64,000 nucleotides of DNA from DATFTE01 sp963802575 (GCA_963802575.1 CAWDJF010000007.1:1-64000); one strand, 5' to 3'. Counted from the first letter of the stretch, positions 1 through 7,764 are shown. Made by a program: numbers and translations. The notes: generated by a model not told the origin, from the sequence alone.

Positions 1-390
1 GGTCACGGAGGTCACGGGGCCCGGCCCGCGCCAGGCGGCGGACCCGGGCCTGCACCGCCTGCCGGCGAATGCCCAGGGCCTCGGCGAGCGAGCGCAGCGG
101 CCAGCCGGCCTCGGTCAGCGCGGCCAGCGTCCCGGACAGCACCTCGCTACGCCCAGACGAGCGGAGCTCGCGCAGCCGCGCGGCGACCCGCTCCGGCAAC
201 TGAGGCGTGCCGCTGTCCGCGCCGCCGACGGCGGCGGCGCGATGCCGCGCATGCGCGACATACTGGCGCAGCCCGTGCGTCACGACCTCGGACATTGTCG
301 GCCCTCGTGTGCCAGCCGGGCCCGAAGCTGCTGCCGTCGCTCCTGGTCCAGCCGGAACGTCAGCAGCCGCCGGGAGCCCTGCGCCTTCAT
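1..390 (-). CDS. DNA-binding protein with RHH-like start and HTH, partial and frameshifted
   Basis: The ATG (390-388) overlaps the stop of the glpD fragment as ATGA, so the two look translationally coupled. The first frame begins MKAQGSRRLLTFRLDQE, like the strand and first helix of a ribbon-helix-helix protein, and stops at 280. A neighbouring frame takes over at about 303 with MSEVVTHGLRQYV, a good second RHH helix, then SLAEALGIRRQAVQARV, a helix-turn-helix-like segment. One added base in the GGCC at about 300-304 would join the frames. The gene runs off the left edge. Composition is actinobacterial-like and unlike the rest of the window. Regulatory target unknown. Confidence 0.45.
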
Positions 391-668
391 CTCGCCGCGG
401 CGAGCGCCAGGCCTGGCGCCGGGACGGAATCCACCGCGGGCATCACGCGCTCGGCCTCGACCAGGTCGAGGTACCGGCGCGTCTCGGCGGCGCGCCGCCG
501 CCGGTTCCAGCCGAGCAGCCGCCCCATGATCGCGGCCACGTCGGCGGCCGCCGGAACACCCGAATCCGCCGACTCGATGAACAGCCGCGTGCGTCGCACC
601 AGCACGTCCTCCAGGTGCAAGGCGCCCTCACACATGACGGCGTAGACGACCTCGGCGCGCAGGTAGCC
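387..668 (-). CDS. glpD: Glycerol-3-phosphate dehydrogenase, C-terminal fragment (actinobacterial type)
   Basis: The translation reads GYLRAEVVYAVMCEGALHLE then DVLVRRTRLFIESADSG, matching the conserved C-terminal region of FAD-dependent aerobic glycerol-3-phosphate dehydrogenases (Y-L-x-A-E-V-x-Y-A-V ... E-G-A-L-H-L-x-D-V-L-x-R-R-T-R). The protein oxidises glycerol 3-phosphate to dihydroxyacetone phosphate at the membrane. Only about 94 of more than 500 residues are present. Homology stops at 668, where groL coding sequence starts on the other strand. The high G+C and sequence style suggest an actinobacterial source, so this piece probably does not belong to the same chromosome. Confidence 0.7.
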   Translation of the reverse strand, partial: GYLRAEVVYAVMCEGALHLEDVLVRRTRLFIESADSGVPAAADVAAIMGRLLGWNRRRRAAETRRYLDLVEAERVMPAVDSVPAPGLALAAAR

Positions 669-674
669 AAGTAT
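665..674. other. Probable chimeric junction between an actinobacterial piece and the main contig
   Basis: GlpD homology on the minus strand ends at 668 and GroEL homology on the plus strand begins at about 671. Each gene is missing its 5' end at the same point, and base composition drops sharply to the right. Two unrelated genes cut head to head within a few bases is typical of a mis-joined assembly or chimeric molecule. A genuine insertion is possible but less likely. Confidence 0.65.
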
Positions 675-1255
675 CCGAAAAGACCACGAGCGACTACGAC
701 CGCGAGAAGTTGCAGGAGCGGTTGGCGAAGCTGGTGGGCGGCGTGGCCGTCATTAAAGTTGGCGCCGCGACCGAGACGGAAATGAAAGAGAAGAAAGCCC
801 GCGTGGAAGATGCGATGCATGCGACGCGCGCGGCTGTCGAAGAAGGCATTGTCCCGGGCGGCGGCGTGGCGCTGGCGCGTTGCGTCCCTGCACTCGACAA
901 GCTGAAGCTGGAAGGCGACGAGCAGATCGGTGTCAACATCGTGCGCCGCGCCATCCAGGAGCCTCTGCGTCAGATCGCCGAGAACGCCGGAGAAGAAGGC
1001 GCCATCGTTCTGGGCAAGATCAATGACTCGAAGGACAACAACTTCGGCTACAACGCCCTGACCGGAGAGTACGAAGATCTGGTCAAGGCGGGCGTGCTCG
1101 ATCCGACGAAGGTCGTGCGCACCGCGTTGCAGAATGCCGGATCGATCGCTTCCCTGATGCTCACCACCGAAGCACTGGTGGCCGACATTCCGGAAGACAA
1201 GAAGAGCGCCCCCATGCCCGGCGGACACGGCGGCGGCATGGAAGGCATGTACTAA
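671..1255 (+). CDS. groL: Chaperonin GroEL, C-terminal part
   Basis: Starts inside the gene (EKTTSDYDREKLQERLAKL) and runs through GGVAVIKVGAATETEMKEKK, the apical-to-intermediate return GIVPGGGVALARC, and the equatorial domain to a Gly/Met-rich tail ending GGHGGGMEGMY. GroEL is the cytosolic ATP-driven folding chaperonin that works with GroES. About 194 C-terminal residues of roughly 545 are present; the N-terminal two thirds is absent because of the junction at about 670. A strong terminator follows 42 bases after the stop. Identity is certain; only the 5' context is broken. Confidence 0.95.
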   Translation, partial: VSEKTTSDYDREKLQERLAKLVGGVAVIKVGAATETEMKEKKARVEDAMHATRAAVEEGIVPGGGVALARCVPALDKLKLEGDEQIGVNIVRRAIQEPLRQIAENAGEEGAIVLGKINDSKDNNFGYNALTGEYEDLVKAGVLDPTKVVRTALQNAGSIASLMLTTEALVADIPEDKKSAPMPGGHGGGMEGMY

Positions 1256-1296
1256 AAGAAGCTGTCAGCGCTCAGCTGTCAGCTTTCAGTAACACC

Positions 1297-1325
1297 AACC
1301 CCGCTCTTCGGAGCGGGGTTTTTTT
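1297..1325 (+). terminator. Rho-independent terminator after groL
   Basis: A perfect 10-bp stem (AACCCCGCTC / GAGCGGGGTT) closes a UUCG tetraloop and is followed by a T run. It is the clearest intrinsic terminator in the window and ends the groL transcript. Confidence 0.95.
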
Positions 1326-1454
1326 GTTTGCTGACGACTGAAGAGTAGCGCCTACTAGCCCTGTCATGCTGAGCGCAGCGAGGCGTAGCCGAGCGGAGTC
1401 GAAGCACCCCTACCCGACCCGCAACGCCTGCCGCACCCTCCCTGCCCCAAAAGG

Positions 1455-1776
1455 TTGTCATCCCGAGGAGCAACGCGACGAGGAATCCGCAGTTCCTTTG
1501 TGATCCTTCGTGTCCTCTGTGGTTCAAGAATTTGATGTTGCTGACGACCGACGACTGACGACTGACGACTACTAACCCTGTCATGCCGGGTGCCCCATTT
1601 CTCGCGTTCTTTGCGAGAAGTGGGGCCGCAACGCCGGGCCGCCCCAACCCCCAACGGATTGTCATCCCGAGGAGCGAAGCGACGAGGAATCCGCAGTTCC
1701 TCTGTGATCCATCGTGTCCTCTGTGGTTCAGGAATTTGAAGTTGCTGACGACTGACGACCGACGACTGACGACTGA
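1455..1776. repeat. Direct repeat pair, ~115 bases each (1455-1570 and 1659-1776)
   Basis: Both copies begin TTGTCATCCCGAGGAGC and continue through GACGAGGAATCCGCAGTTCC, a GTGTCCTCTGTGGTTCA stretch and a tail of GACGACTGACGACT-like units. They differ by scattered substitutions. Similar GCTGACGACTGACGACC tails recur at about 3071-3100. Function unknown; they behave like mobile or recombining intergenic filler. Confidence 0.85.
1592..1626. repeat. Intergenic hairpin, family 1 (arms GCCCCATTTCTCGC / GCGAGAAGTGGGGC)
   Basis: Inverted repeat of 14-base arms around a 7-base GTTCTTT loop, lying between the two direct-repeat copies. The outer GCCCCA/TGGGGC part is shared with other copies in the window while the inner arm differs. 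Confidence 0.85.
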
Positions 1777-1781
1777 TTGCC

Positions 1782-1853
1782 TTCTCGCAACGAACGCGAG
1801 AAATGGGGCACCCCGGTCTGTAATGGTGAGATGTGGGCCACCCGCCATTCGCG
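1782..1853. repeat. Intergenic hairpin, family 1, with shared 3' tail
   Basis: Core TTCTCGC...GCGAGAA followed by ATGGGGCACCCCGG and ending GGGCCACCCGCC. The part from 1792 to 1853 closely matches 3108-3170, differing mainly by transitions, so both are copies of one element. Confidence 0.8.
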
Positions 1854-1966
1854 GCACAGACCACAAGGTTTATGGTGTTGCGTAGCGTCGGGAACGGAGA
1901 GACAATGTGCACCACAACCCTGATCGTCAGGCAATGGGCCCCAATTTTGTTCCTCGGGAGAGAGCC

Positions 1967-2743
1967 ATGTCTGGACAGAAATCGCAGAAGAAGATCGCAA
2001 CCAGAGTCACCCAGCTCGGCGCAGTAGTGGAAAAAAGACTGCTGGCTTACGCAGCCCCGGCAAGCGCAATTGGAATGGGAATTTTGGGTTTCGCTTCACC
2101 GTGCCAAGCCGAGATCGTGTTCACACCCACGCACGTGGACATCGTGCAAAACGGCCCAACAGTCCCGTTAGATCTGGACAATGATGGAATCGTGGACTTC
2201 CAGTTCGATGCCTTCATGCGAGGGCACGTCAATCTAGGAACCTCAGAATCGGGCCTACTGATCGAGCCGTCTGGGGAAACAAACAGCATTTGGTACATCG
2301 ACAGCAAAGGCAGTACGTGTGCGCAGGCGGCCCCGGCTGGCGCCAGAATTGGGGCACTCAGGCCATTTGTACATGGGACTCTTCGAATGGCCTATGCATT
2401 TACCACCAGTAGCCGGGGGGGAGCTTATTGTCCATGGCTTCGCACGAATGGGGCCTATCTCGGCCTCCGCTTTTCCACGGGTGGAACTATTCACTACGGA
2501 TGGGCACGTGTGCGAGTAGATGGATCTAGGGCGACTTTGACCGGATACGCCTACGAGACGGTACCGAATAAGAAGATCGTTGCGGGCAAGACTTCGGGTC
2601 CCAAAGATGTGGCCGATTCAGCCGCGAACGATATGCCATCCAACGAACCACTCACCTTGGGACTGCTCGCTAGAGGAGCAGCGCGTGCTACCGCCAAGCC
2701 TGAGTCGGGCGTTCCTGTAAGCGAGCCTCGTTACCCTCAATGA
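1967..2743 (+). CDS. Secreted protein of unknown function with a calcium-site-like motif and LGLLARGA tail
   Basis: The start at 1967 is chosen because GGGAGAGAG lies just upstream; an in-frame ATG at 1907 has no such site. 258 residues. A basic N-terminus precedes a hydrophobic stretch with likely cleavage after FASPCQA, so it is probably exported. The mature part has LDLDNDGIVDFQFD, an Asp-rich loop like EF-hand or dockerin calcium sites. Near the C-terminus it reads GYAYETVPNKKIVAGKTSG and later EPLTLGLLARGA. Both pieces recur in a decayed gene at 58.2-58.5 kb, so this is one of at least two paralogues. No enzymatic motif seen. It is flanked by repeats on both sides and has no operon partner. 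Confidence 0.75.
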   Translation: MSGQKSQKKIATRVTQLGAVVEKRLLAYAAPASAIGMGILGFASPCQAEIVFTPTHVDIVQNGPTVPLDLDNDGIVDFQFDAFMRGHVNLGTSESGLLIEPSGETNSIWYIDSKGSTCAQAAPAGARIGALRPFVHGTLRMAYAFTTSSRGGAYCPWLRTNGAYLGLRFSTGGTIHYGWARVRVDGSRATLTGYAYETVPNKKIVAGKTSGPKDVADSAANDMPSNEPLTLGLLARGAARATAKPESGVPVSEPRYPQ

Positions 2744-2774
2744 CCCTGTGACGCTCTCTCTAGCGGGCGGGTGG

Positions 2775-2806
2775 CCCACACATTCGCGCCTTCTGCGAAT
2801 GTGTGG
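2775..2806. repeat. Intergenic hairpin, family 1 (arms CCCACACATTCGC / GCGAATGTGTGG)
   Basis: Arms pair around GCCTTCT. Both arms changed together relative to the 1592 copy. The same arm sequence is found at 7765-7798. Confidence 0.85.
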
Positions 2807-3107
2807 CGGTTACGACGCGGCCTGCACTACCGAGTAACCTTGCCGTAGGCTTCTACGTGCCCCCATCCATCCACAAAGAACGCAGATGAATGGGCCACCC
2901 GCCTAAGTTTTCTTAGGCCTCGCTGACGCCCACAACTACTCTGTCATCTTGAGCGGAGCAGCGGGTCCGCGAAGCGACCCGCCGCGAAGTCGAAAGACCC
3001 CGGGCCCGCTTACACCAGCAAGAAACCTCGAAAGGAATTCGCACGAGAAATCCTTACGCCAAGGGTCTAGGCTGACGACTGACGACCGAAGGCTGACGAC
3101 TGCTACA

Positions 3108-3170
3108 GAACGCGAGAAATGGGGCATCCCGGCCTGTGATAGTAAGATCCGGGCCACCCGCCCACCCGCC
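3108..3170. repeat. Second copy of the 1792-1853 repeat element
   Basis: Begins GAACGCGAGAAATGGGGCA and ends GGGCCACCCGCC. It lies immediately 5' of a three-gene operon. Confidence 0.8.
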
Positions 3171-3209
3171 ACTTGCCTTCGGATACTCATTAGCCCTAGA
3201 GTAAGTTCT

Positions 3210-3848
3210 ATGGGCCCTTCAAAAGAACAAGAGGCCAAAACACTCGATACATTTCTCGACTTCGCCAAGAGGCTGGCCGAAATCTCTGTGTTTCTGGGAG
3301 CCCTCTTGTTCCTAATAGGCTGGAGTTACCTTTTTGGCTACTTCTCAGGCTTTGGATTGTCCGCTGACGATCTGGGCCTGTCCTCATACGACGTCCTGAT
3401 CCACTGCATCCCAGTCATCCAGGGGCGACCTTTCATAATTACTCTCGTCATCGTAGGTCTTGTTATCCTGGCCCTGGGATATTTCGGACTAACGCAACGG
3501 CTCTTGACCAATATCGCATTTTTGGTCCCCGCCGCAATTATTGGGGTCTTTGCGACTTCCAGCCACGCGATAGCTGTTGGGCGTGATAACGCACACCGAG
3601 ACTCGTACGTACCGACAACAAGATTGCCGTACGTAATTCTAGAAGGGTCACTCACCAGTGGCCCGACCGGTTGCGACTTGGCAGAATCCAATTATCGGCT
3701 GTTGCTACGGTCGAACGGTCACATTTTTGTTGTTCTTCCCATTGACGCCGATGCGAACGCTCCGGGTGCCCCGAATCTTCGTGTCTGCAGTTTCCCAGAC
3801 TCCAGAGTTCAGTCCCTGAGAATACAGGTCGGACTACGTAAGAGGTGA
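3210..3848 (+). CDS. Membrane protein of unknown function (operon gene 1)
   Basis: Start at 3210 chosen because the upstream in-frame stretch is repeat DNA. 212 residues. Three hydrophobic helices are visible: about 26-46 (EISVFLGALLFLIGWSYLFG), 74-94 (FIITLVIVGLVILALGYFG) and 100-118 (LLTNIAFLVPAAIIGVFAT), followed by a polar C-terminal domain of about 90 residues that ends LRIQVGLRKR. No known domain recognised. The stop is 1 base before the next start, so it is the first gene of a tight operon with a secreted protein and a trypsin-like protease. Confidence 0.75.
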   Translation: MGPSKEQEAKTLDTFLDFAKRLAEISVFLGALLFLIGWSYLFGYFSGFGLSADDLGLSSYDVLIHCIPVIQGRPFIITLVIVGLVILALGYFGLTQRLLTNIAFLVPAAIIGVFATSSHAIAVGRDNAHRDSYVPTTRLPYVILEGSLTSGPTGCDLAESNYRLLLRSNGHIFVVLPIDADANAPGAPNLRVCSFPDSRVQSLRIQVGLRKR

Positions 3849-3849
3849 T

Positions 3850-4395
3850 ATGACGAAACTCGGTCTATTCCTGACGATGTCACTGGCATGCTCGACGCCA
3901 TTCGGATGGGGTGACACCTTAACACTGCGCGACAACTCAGAGATCAATGGAAGAACGAGCTACCAAGACGGCACATTTTCTGTCACCGCGAGATTCCGAA
4001 GCGGGGCGAAGGTTATTACGATTGACAGAGCCGAAGTGCAGACCGTCGAAATCAACTCGCGAGATTTCAACTCCGGAGAGCCGCCAAAAGACGTGAGTAT
4101 CTTTTACGAAAAAAGAGTTTCAACTAGGGACGCCTCTGCTCAACAATCCAGCCTGTCGGCCAAGCGCAAGAGACAGGCTAAGCTCTCCACTGGTTCTGAA
4201 GGCGCGACGCATTCGATTCTGGAAGGTTCTGACTTCAATCCGTCCACTGACGACGTTTTATGGCTTCGCAATAGTTCAAGAATGACGGGACGCTTGGTGA
4301 GCATCAACAATGGAGAGGTCAGACTCGAAGGCGTCAAGAAGGATAGTAAACTGCAGCTCGGAGATGTCGTCAAAATCTTGATTGCACCCAACTAA
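3850..4395 (+). CDS. Secreted protein with two similar beta-rich units (operon gene 2)
   Basis: 181 residues; AGAGGTGAT precedes the ATG. An N-terminal signal peptide (LGLFLTMSLACSTPFGWG) is likely. Two segments resemble each other: LTLRDNSEINGRTSYQDGTF near residues 24-43 and DDVLWLRNSSRMTGRLVSIN near 136-155. Each has the pattern L-R-[DN]-[NS]-S-x-[IM]-x-G-R followed by a Val/Leu-rich strand, suggesting a duplicated small beta-barrel. The linker is rich in Lys, Arg and Ser. Function unknown; periplasmic location and operon context suggest it works with the protease encoded next. Confidence 0.7.
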   Translation: MTKLGLFLTMSLACSTPFGWGDTLTLRDNSEINGRTSYQDGTFSVTARFRSGAKVITIDRAEVQTVEINSRDFNSGEPPKDVSIFYEKRVSTRDASAQQSSLSAKRKRQAKLSTGSEGATHSILEGSDFNPSTDDVLWLRNSSRMTGRLVSINNGEVRLEGVKKDSKLQLGDVVKILIAPN

Positions 4396-4403
4396 GGTGA
4401 CAA

Positions 4404-5342
4404 ATGGCTCGACTGACAAGCCAGCTTGCCCTACTTCTCGTGATTTGCGTCATTTGCAGTGGACAGCAGTCGCCGCCCACACCGTCCCCCGACGCAGCAA
4501 ACCTCACGGGCTTAACCACACCTGTAGAAGTGACCTTTTCTAACGGACATGGCGCTGGAGGTTCTGGATTTTTCTATTTCGTGTTCGCCGAAGATGACAA
4601 GAAAGATCAGGCCCCCCATTGGGTCAGTATTCAGCACATTTATGTAATCACCGCCAAGCACATCATTCAACCCGGAAGACTGAAACAATTGACCGAATTC
4701 AAGTACGCGATACGCATGGCGAAGGATAATCATGTGGAATGGCACGTCCTGACCTTGAATCAGCTTGAGCTAGGTCAACGGCTTCACCTTTGCCACGACG
4801 GCAAGGTTGACGTAGCAGCAGTAGAGGTAACCGATAAGCTCAGCGCAGAGATGACAAGATTGCTGAATCAACAGGCTCAGATACTGCAATATAACGGAAC
4901 CAGTTCGGACCACTTTCCGGGAGAGGCCAAATTCCTCCAAGCGCAACCCGGAGACGATGTCCTAGTGATCGGCTACCCCAGAGGATTTTTCGATACCTTT
5001 AATAAGCTTCCGGTCCTCAAAACAGGAGTCCTAAACACTCCGATTGGGATGCACTTCAACGGGTTGGACGCCTTCCTGCTTGATTTCAAATACTATCCGG
5101 GCTCGTCGGGTAGCCTCATCATAAGCAAACCGACTCGCCTTGCCTACGACGATGCCGGGCATTTGCAGATAAGCACGATGCCGCAATACTTATTCCTAGG
5201 GGTGTACCAAGGGGAGGAGGTCTGGAACGACGTTGACGCCGAGTCGGCTGATCTCGGATTGGGCTGGTACTACTACAATGTCGAGGAAGCGCTTAAAAAT
5301 CCCCCGCTTATTCCTGCTGACAAGCAGATACCGGTAAAGTAA
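4404..5342 (+). CDS. Secreted trypsin-like serine protease (operon gene 3)
   Basis: 312 residues with an N-terminal hydrophobic signal (LTSQLALLLVICVICSG). Chymotrypsin-fold signs: glycine-rich GAGGSGFFYFV strand, catalytic His in YVITAKHII (about residue 88), probable catalytic Asp in KVDVAAVEV (about 134), and nucleophile Ser in YYPGSSGSLII (about 236). GYPRGFFDT is typical of HtrA/trypsin-like peptidase_2 proteins. No PDZ domain is visible. It follows the secreted protein by 8 bases, so the three genes are surely co-transcribed. The substrate is unknown; periplasmic quality control or signalling are possibilities. Confidence 0.8.
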   Translation: MARLTSQLALLLVICVICSGQQSPPTPSPDAANLTGLTTPVEVTFSNGHGAGGSGFFYFVFAEDDKKDQAPHWVSIQHIYVITAKHIIQPGRLKQLTEFKYAIRMAKDNHVEWHVLTLNQLELGQRLHLCHDGKVDVAAVEVTDKLSAEMTRLLNQQAQILQYNGTSSDHFPGEAKFLQAQPGDDVLVIGYPRGFFDTFNKLPVLKTGVLNTPIGMHFNGLDAFLLDFKYYPGSSGSLIISKPTRLAYDDAGHLQISTMPQYLFLGVYQGEEVWNDVDAESADLGLGWYYYNVEEALKNPPLIPADKQIPVK

Positions 5343-5467
5343 GGATGCGGGGGCTGGCCCACCCTTCGCGATTTTCAAAGGGTGCGGAATTATTTGCGCC
5401 TTTTAGGAATGTGTGGGGAGTGATGCTGCCGACACCTTTGCCGCCTACGGTCTTTATTGTTTTATGA

Positions 5468-6550
5468 CTAACGTTTGGTTGGGGCCTTCTGAGGCTTTTG
5501 CGTCAAGTCAGGCTTGCCATCAATCTTGGGATAATCCGGGTCAATCTTTTCCCAAATCAGTCTGGGCTTGTTCCAGATGGATGTGGGTTGATGTATGAAA
5601 TCAATCCAAAAGACTTGCGTCGCTTGCAGCCATTTCCCGTTCACCCTACGTGCATAGACGCGTTCGTCCCAATATCCATTCAGCGCTGAGAAAGAAAAAT
5701 CAAATGTATCTCGACCGCTCAGATCCAACTTTACCGGACCGAGATTTCGGAAGCCATCCACCGCTATGTCTCCCAACACATATGATCTGAGGCCTGGAAA
5801 CTGGTCCCAGCTCTTGCCGGGATTATCGATGACCCAATCGTTGTACTGATCTAGGTCGTTAAACCAGCCGCTCACACTTCGTAGCGGATACTTGCCGATT
5901 TGGCGCATACTAGCGACTCCCTCATCGCCGGTAATTCCGCCTATCCCCGCTACGCAAAAACTATCACCCCCGGTTGTGTACTTGACTTGCTCTACCAGCC
6001 CATCAATTGCCGACTTTTGAAGTCCCAACATTTTTTGCGTTTGACCCATGGTCGCCTGAAATTGAAGATTGCTAGCCTTTGTTAAATGCGTAAAGTTTGT
6101 ATCGCTATCCGTTATCGACTTCTTGATGCCATCAGCGATGTCTTGGAAATGTTTGGCTTCCCGCTCTCTTGCTGAAGCCCGGTCTTCCTCGCTATGGGTC
6201 CGCTCAGTGTTTATGGACGTCAACTCGATGGACAAGAAGCCACACAACAGAAGCATCCATGCCAACTTTTCCTTACCGCGCAGGTCTCCACGAAAGGTAA
6301 TAGCGGCTGCCGCTACAGCTAGTGCTGTAACAGATTTTCCGGGCGCAGGTGTTTCAAATGCCCAGTAGACCAAGATTGCTACAAAGCAGTACAGGAAGAA
6401 AACACTCAGCGGTTTTCGGTGCCACACTAGCTGATCCGGCGTATCCGCCGCGAATTGCCGCTGAAGCCGAGAATGTGCGCGAATTTTCCAGCCCAGAAGC
6501 TCAATGACAGCGCGGTGCCATCGGCTCGGCCTTGGAATTTCCATGTGCAT
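5468..6550 (-). CDS. Membrane-anchored protein of unknown function
   Basis: 360 residues. A basic N-terminus is followed by hydrophobic helices at about 49-65 (LSVFFLYCFVAILVYWAF), 73-87 and 96-108 (LAWMLLLCGFLSIEL), then a polar, Glu/Lys/Gln-rich stretch (about 115-190) that may form a coiled coil, then a globular C-terminal domain rich in Trp and Tyr. The tail is Lys/Pro-rich (KPDLTQKPQKAPTKR). No family recognised. It converges on the protease operon and has no clear operon partner. Confidence 0.7.
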   Translation of the reverse strand: MHMEIPRPSRWHRAVIELLGWKIRAHSRLQRQFAADTPDQLVWHRKPLSVFFLYCFVAILVYWAFETPAPGKSVTALAVAAAAITFRGDLRGKEKLAWMLLLCGFLSIELTSINTERTHSEEDRASAREREAKHFQDIADGIKKSITDSDTNFTHLTKASNLQFQATMGQTQKMLGLQKSAIDGLVEQVKYTTGGDSFCVAGIGGITGDEGVASMRQIGKYPLRSVSGWFNDLDQYNDWVIDNPGKSWDQFPGLRSYVLGDIAVDGFRNLGPVKLDLSGRDTFDFSFSALNGYWDERVYARRVNGKWLQATQVFWIDFIHQPTSIWNKPRLIWEKIDPDYPKIDGKPDLTQKPQKAPTKR

Positions 6551-6643
6551 TGGTCATCAGAGGACTTACGGATATCTTAGCAGCACCACTAAGCGCAATG
6601 GCCCGCAATTCCTATTTCCCTTCTTCGACCTCTACCTCCACCT

Positions 6644-6693
6644 GATAATGCGGATAATGCGGGGACGGATAATGCGGATAATGCGGGGACCAG
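6644..6693. repeat. Short tandem repeat, unit GATAATGCG
   Basis: Four GATAATGCG units arranged as two pairs, each pair followed by GGGAC. Such arrays vary in number between related strains. Confidence 0.85.
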
Positions 6694-6873
6694 ACGGGAC
6701 GTTCCCCAATTCTTTACCCGTTGTAGGAACGATCAGGCGACTGCCCAGCCCGCGATTCCCTTTTTGGAATCGGACATCTTGTCAATAGGTAGAACTTACA
6801 CGATCGCACTCATCTCTCTGTATCTAAAGCGAAAATATTCTTAGCTATGCTGTCCGACTTTACCTTTGCTTTG

Positions 6874-6882
6874 TGATATAAT
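6874..6882 (+). promoter_or_regulatory. Extended -10 promoter TGATATAAT
   Basis: TG-N-TATAAT matches the extended -10 consensus exactly; no good -35 box lies at 17 bases. Transcription would begin near 6889, only about 20 bases before a terminator hairpin. Confidence 0.6.
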
Positions 6883-6907
6883 GAAATTATAGAGTCGAGA
6901 AAGGAAC

Positions 6908-6931
6908 GGCGGCCTCCGGGCCGCCTTTTTT
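6908..6931 (+). terminator. GC-rich hairpin with T run (terminator or attenuator)
   Basis: Stem GGCGGCC / GGCCGCC with a TCCG loop followed by six T. It lies between the promoter at 6877 and the start of the endonuclease remnant at 6947, so it may attenuate that gene or end a very short RNA. Confidence 0.7.
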
Positions 6932-6946
6932 ATTGGTGCTTATCTT

Positions 6947-7597
6947 ATGAAATCTGCTGAAGAACCGTTCGACACCATCAAAAATCGTGGCGAATGGGCG
7001 GAAATGCGTTTTATGGCGCGGGCTGCCGAACACGGATTCCGGGTGTCGAAGCCCTGGGGAGAATCCGCGCGCTATGATTTTGCCGTCGAGGCCGAACGGA
7101 CGCTTTCTGCGCATACAGGTCAAGTCCACCGTGTACCGATCCCGCTCGGGGAAGGGATATAGGTGCATCATCCAACCCACCCGAAGACCGCACGCCACGG
7201 TACACCCGCGAACAAGTGGATTTCTTCGCGGCTTACGTCGTTCCCGAAGACGTCTGGTACATTCTGCCAGCCGAACTTGTGCTCGGCGTGACTACTCGGA
7301 TACATACTGTCGCCCAACTGCAAGGAGCAAAGATATGCGCGCTACAAAGAGGCCTGGCACTTGCTAGAGGAAGCGGTAGCGAAGAAGGATGAATCCGCTC
7401 CGCCTGCTTCGCCTGAGCCTGCTTCGCCCGAGAATGAGATCAGCGTGCCGCCGTCGGTCGCCGACCCTGACGCCCTGCCCGCAGAGATACCCGAGCTGCG
7501 CGGCGAGGTCGAAGCCGCTCCGGCCGTGGGCTTCGATCCTGATCTCGTGCGGAGCCGTATGGCGGGATGCTTCGAGAGAATGCTGAAGCGGCGATAG
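6947..7597 (+). pseudogene. Group I intron-type PD-(D/E)XK endonuclease, decayed
   Basis: Starts MKSAEEPFDTIKNRGEWAEM and RYDFAVE, the opening and catalytic region of small PD-(D/E)XK endonucleases associated with group I introns. The match continues in three other reading frames: RFLRIQVKST (with the E-x-K-like QVK, from about 7100), then RYTREQVDFFAAYVVPEDVW (from 7198), then YARYKEAWHLLEEAV (from about 7340) to the stop at 7597. At least three one-base indels are needed. The C-terminal part after the conserved domain is a Pro/Glu-rich extension. No intact product can be made as it stands. Confidence 0.8.
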
Positions 7598-7690
7598 CGA
7601 TTGTGTAGGGCGGGCACTCCTGCCCGCCAAGTCGCGTAGCGACGACACGAGCCTCGAAAAGCGACCCGGATTCTTCCTTAGGCGACGAAG

Positions 7691-7718
7691 CCCCACTTCT
7701 CGCAAAAGGCGCGAGAAA
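7691..7718. repeat. Intergenic hairpin, family 1 (CCCCACTTCTCGC / GCGAGAAATGGGG)
   Basis: Arms pair around AAAAGGC with a single mismatch or wobble in the middle; followed by the family tail CACCC. Confidence 0.8.
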
Positions 7719-7764
7719 TGGGGCACCCGGCGAGATTTTTGTTGTGGCGCAGGCAGCTTCGTGA

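Larger units (their letters stand above)
1326..1966. other. Gene-free stretch made of intergenic repeats
   Basis: No plausible gene is present. It holds a Terriglobia-type TCATGCTGAGCGCAGCGAGG element near 1364, two copies of a ~115-base direct repeat (1455-1570 and 1659-1776), each ending in runs of the heptamer-like GACGACT/GACGACC, and two hairpin elements (1592-1626 and 1782-1853). Long open frames on both strands here are repeat artefacts. Confidence 0.8.
2744..3209. other. Gene-free repeat-rich gap
   Basis: Contains a family-1 hairpin (2775-2806), a small GCCTAAG/CTTAGGC hairpin (2901-2918), a TCATCTTGAGCGGAGCAGCGG-type element (2945-3005), GACGACT units (about 3071-3100) and a second copy of the 1792-1853 element (3108-3170). 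No convincing coding sequence. Confidence 0.8.
6551..6946. other. Gene-free gap with tandem repeat, promoter and terminator
   Basis: Holds a short GATAATGCG tandem array (6644-6693), an AT-rich segment with an extended -10 promoter (6874-6882), and a GC-rich hairpin with T run (6908-6931) just before the endonuclease remnant. Confidence 0.75.

Noticed and set aside
1..668. Genomic island or integrated element at the left edge
   Set aside because: No integrase, attachment site or repeat; two genes cut at one point suggests a chimera instead.
443..1228. Long minus-strand open frame across the junction and groL
   Set aside because: It is antisense to clear GroEL coding sequence and spans the chimeric join.
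1455..1776. Possible CRISPR array from GACGACT repeats
   Set aside because: Units are 7-8 bases without regular spacers; not CRISPR.
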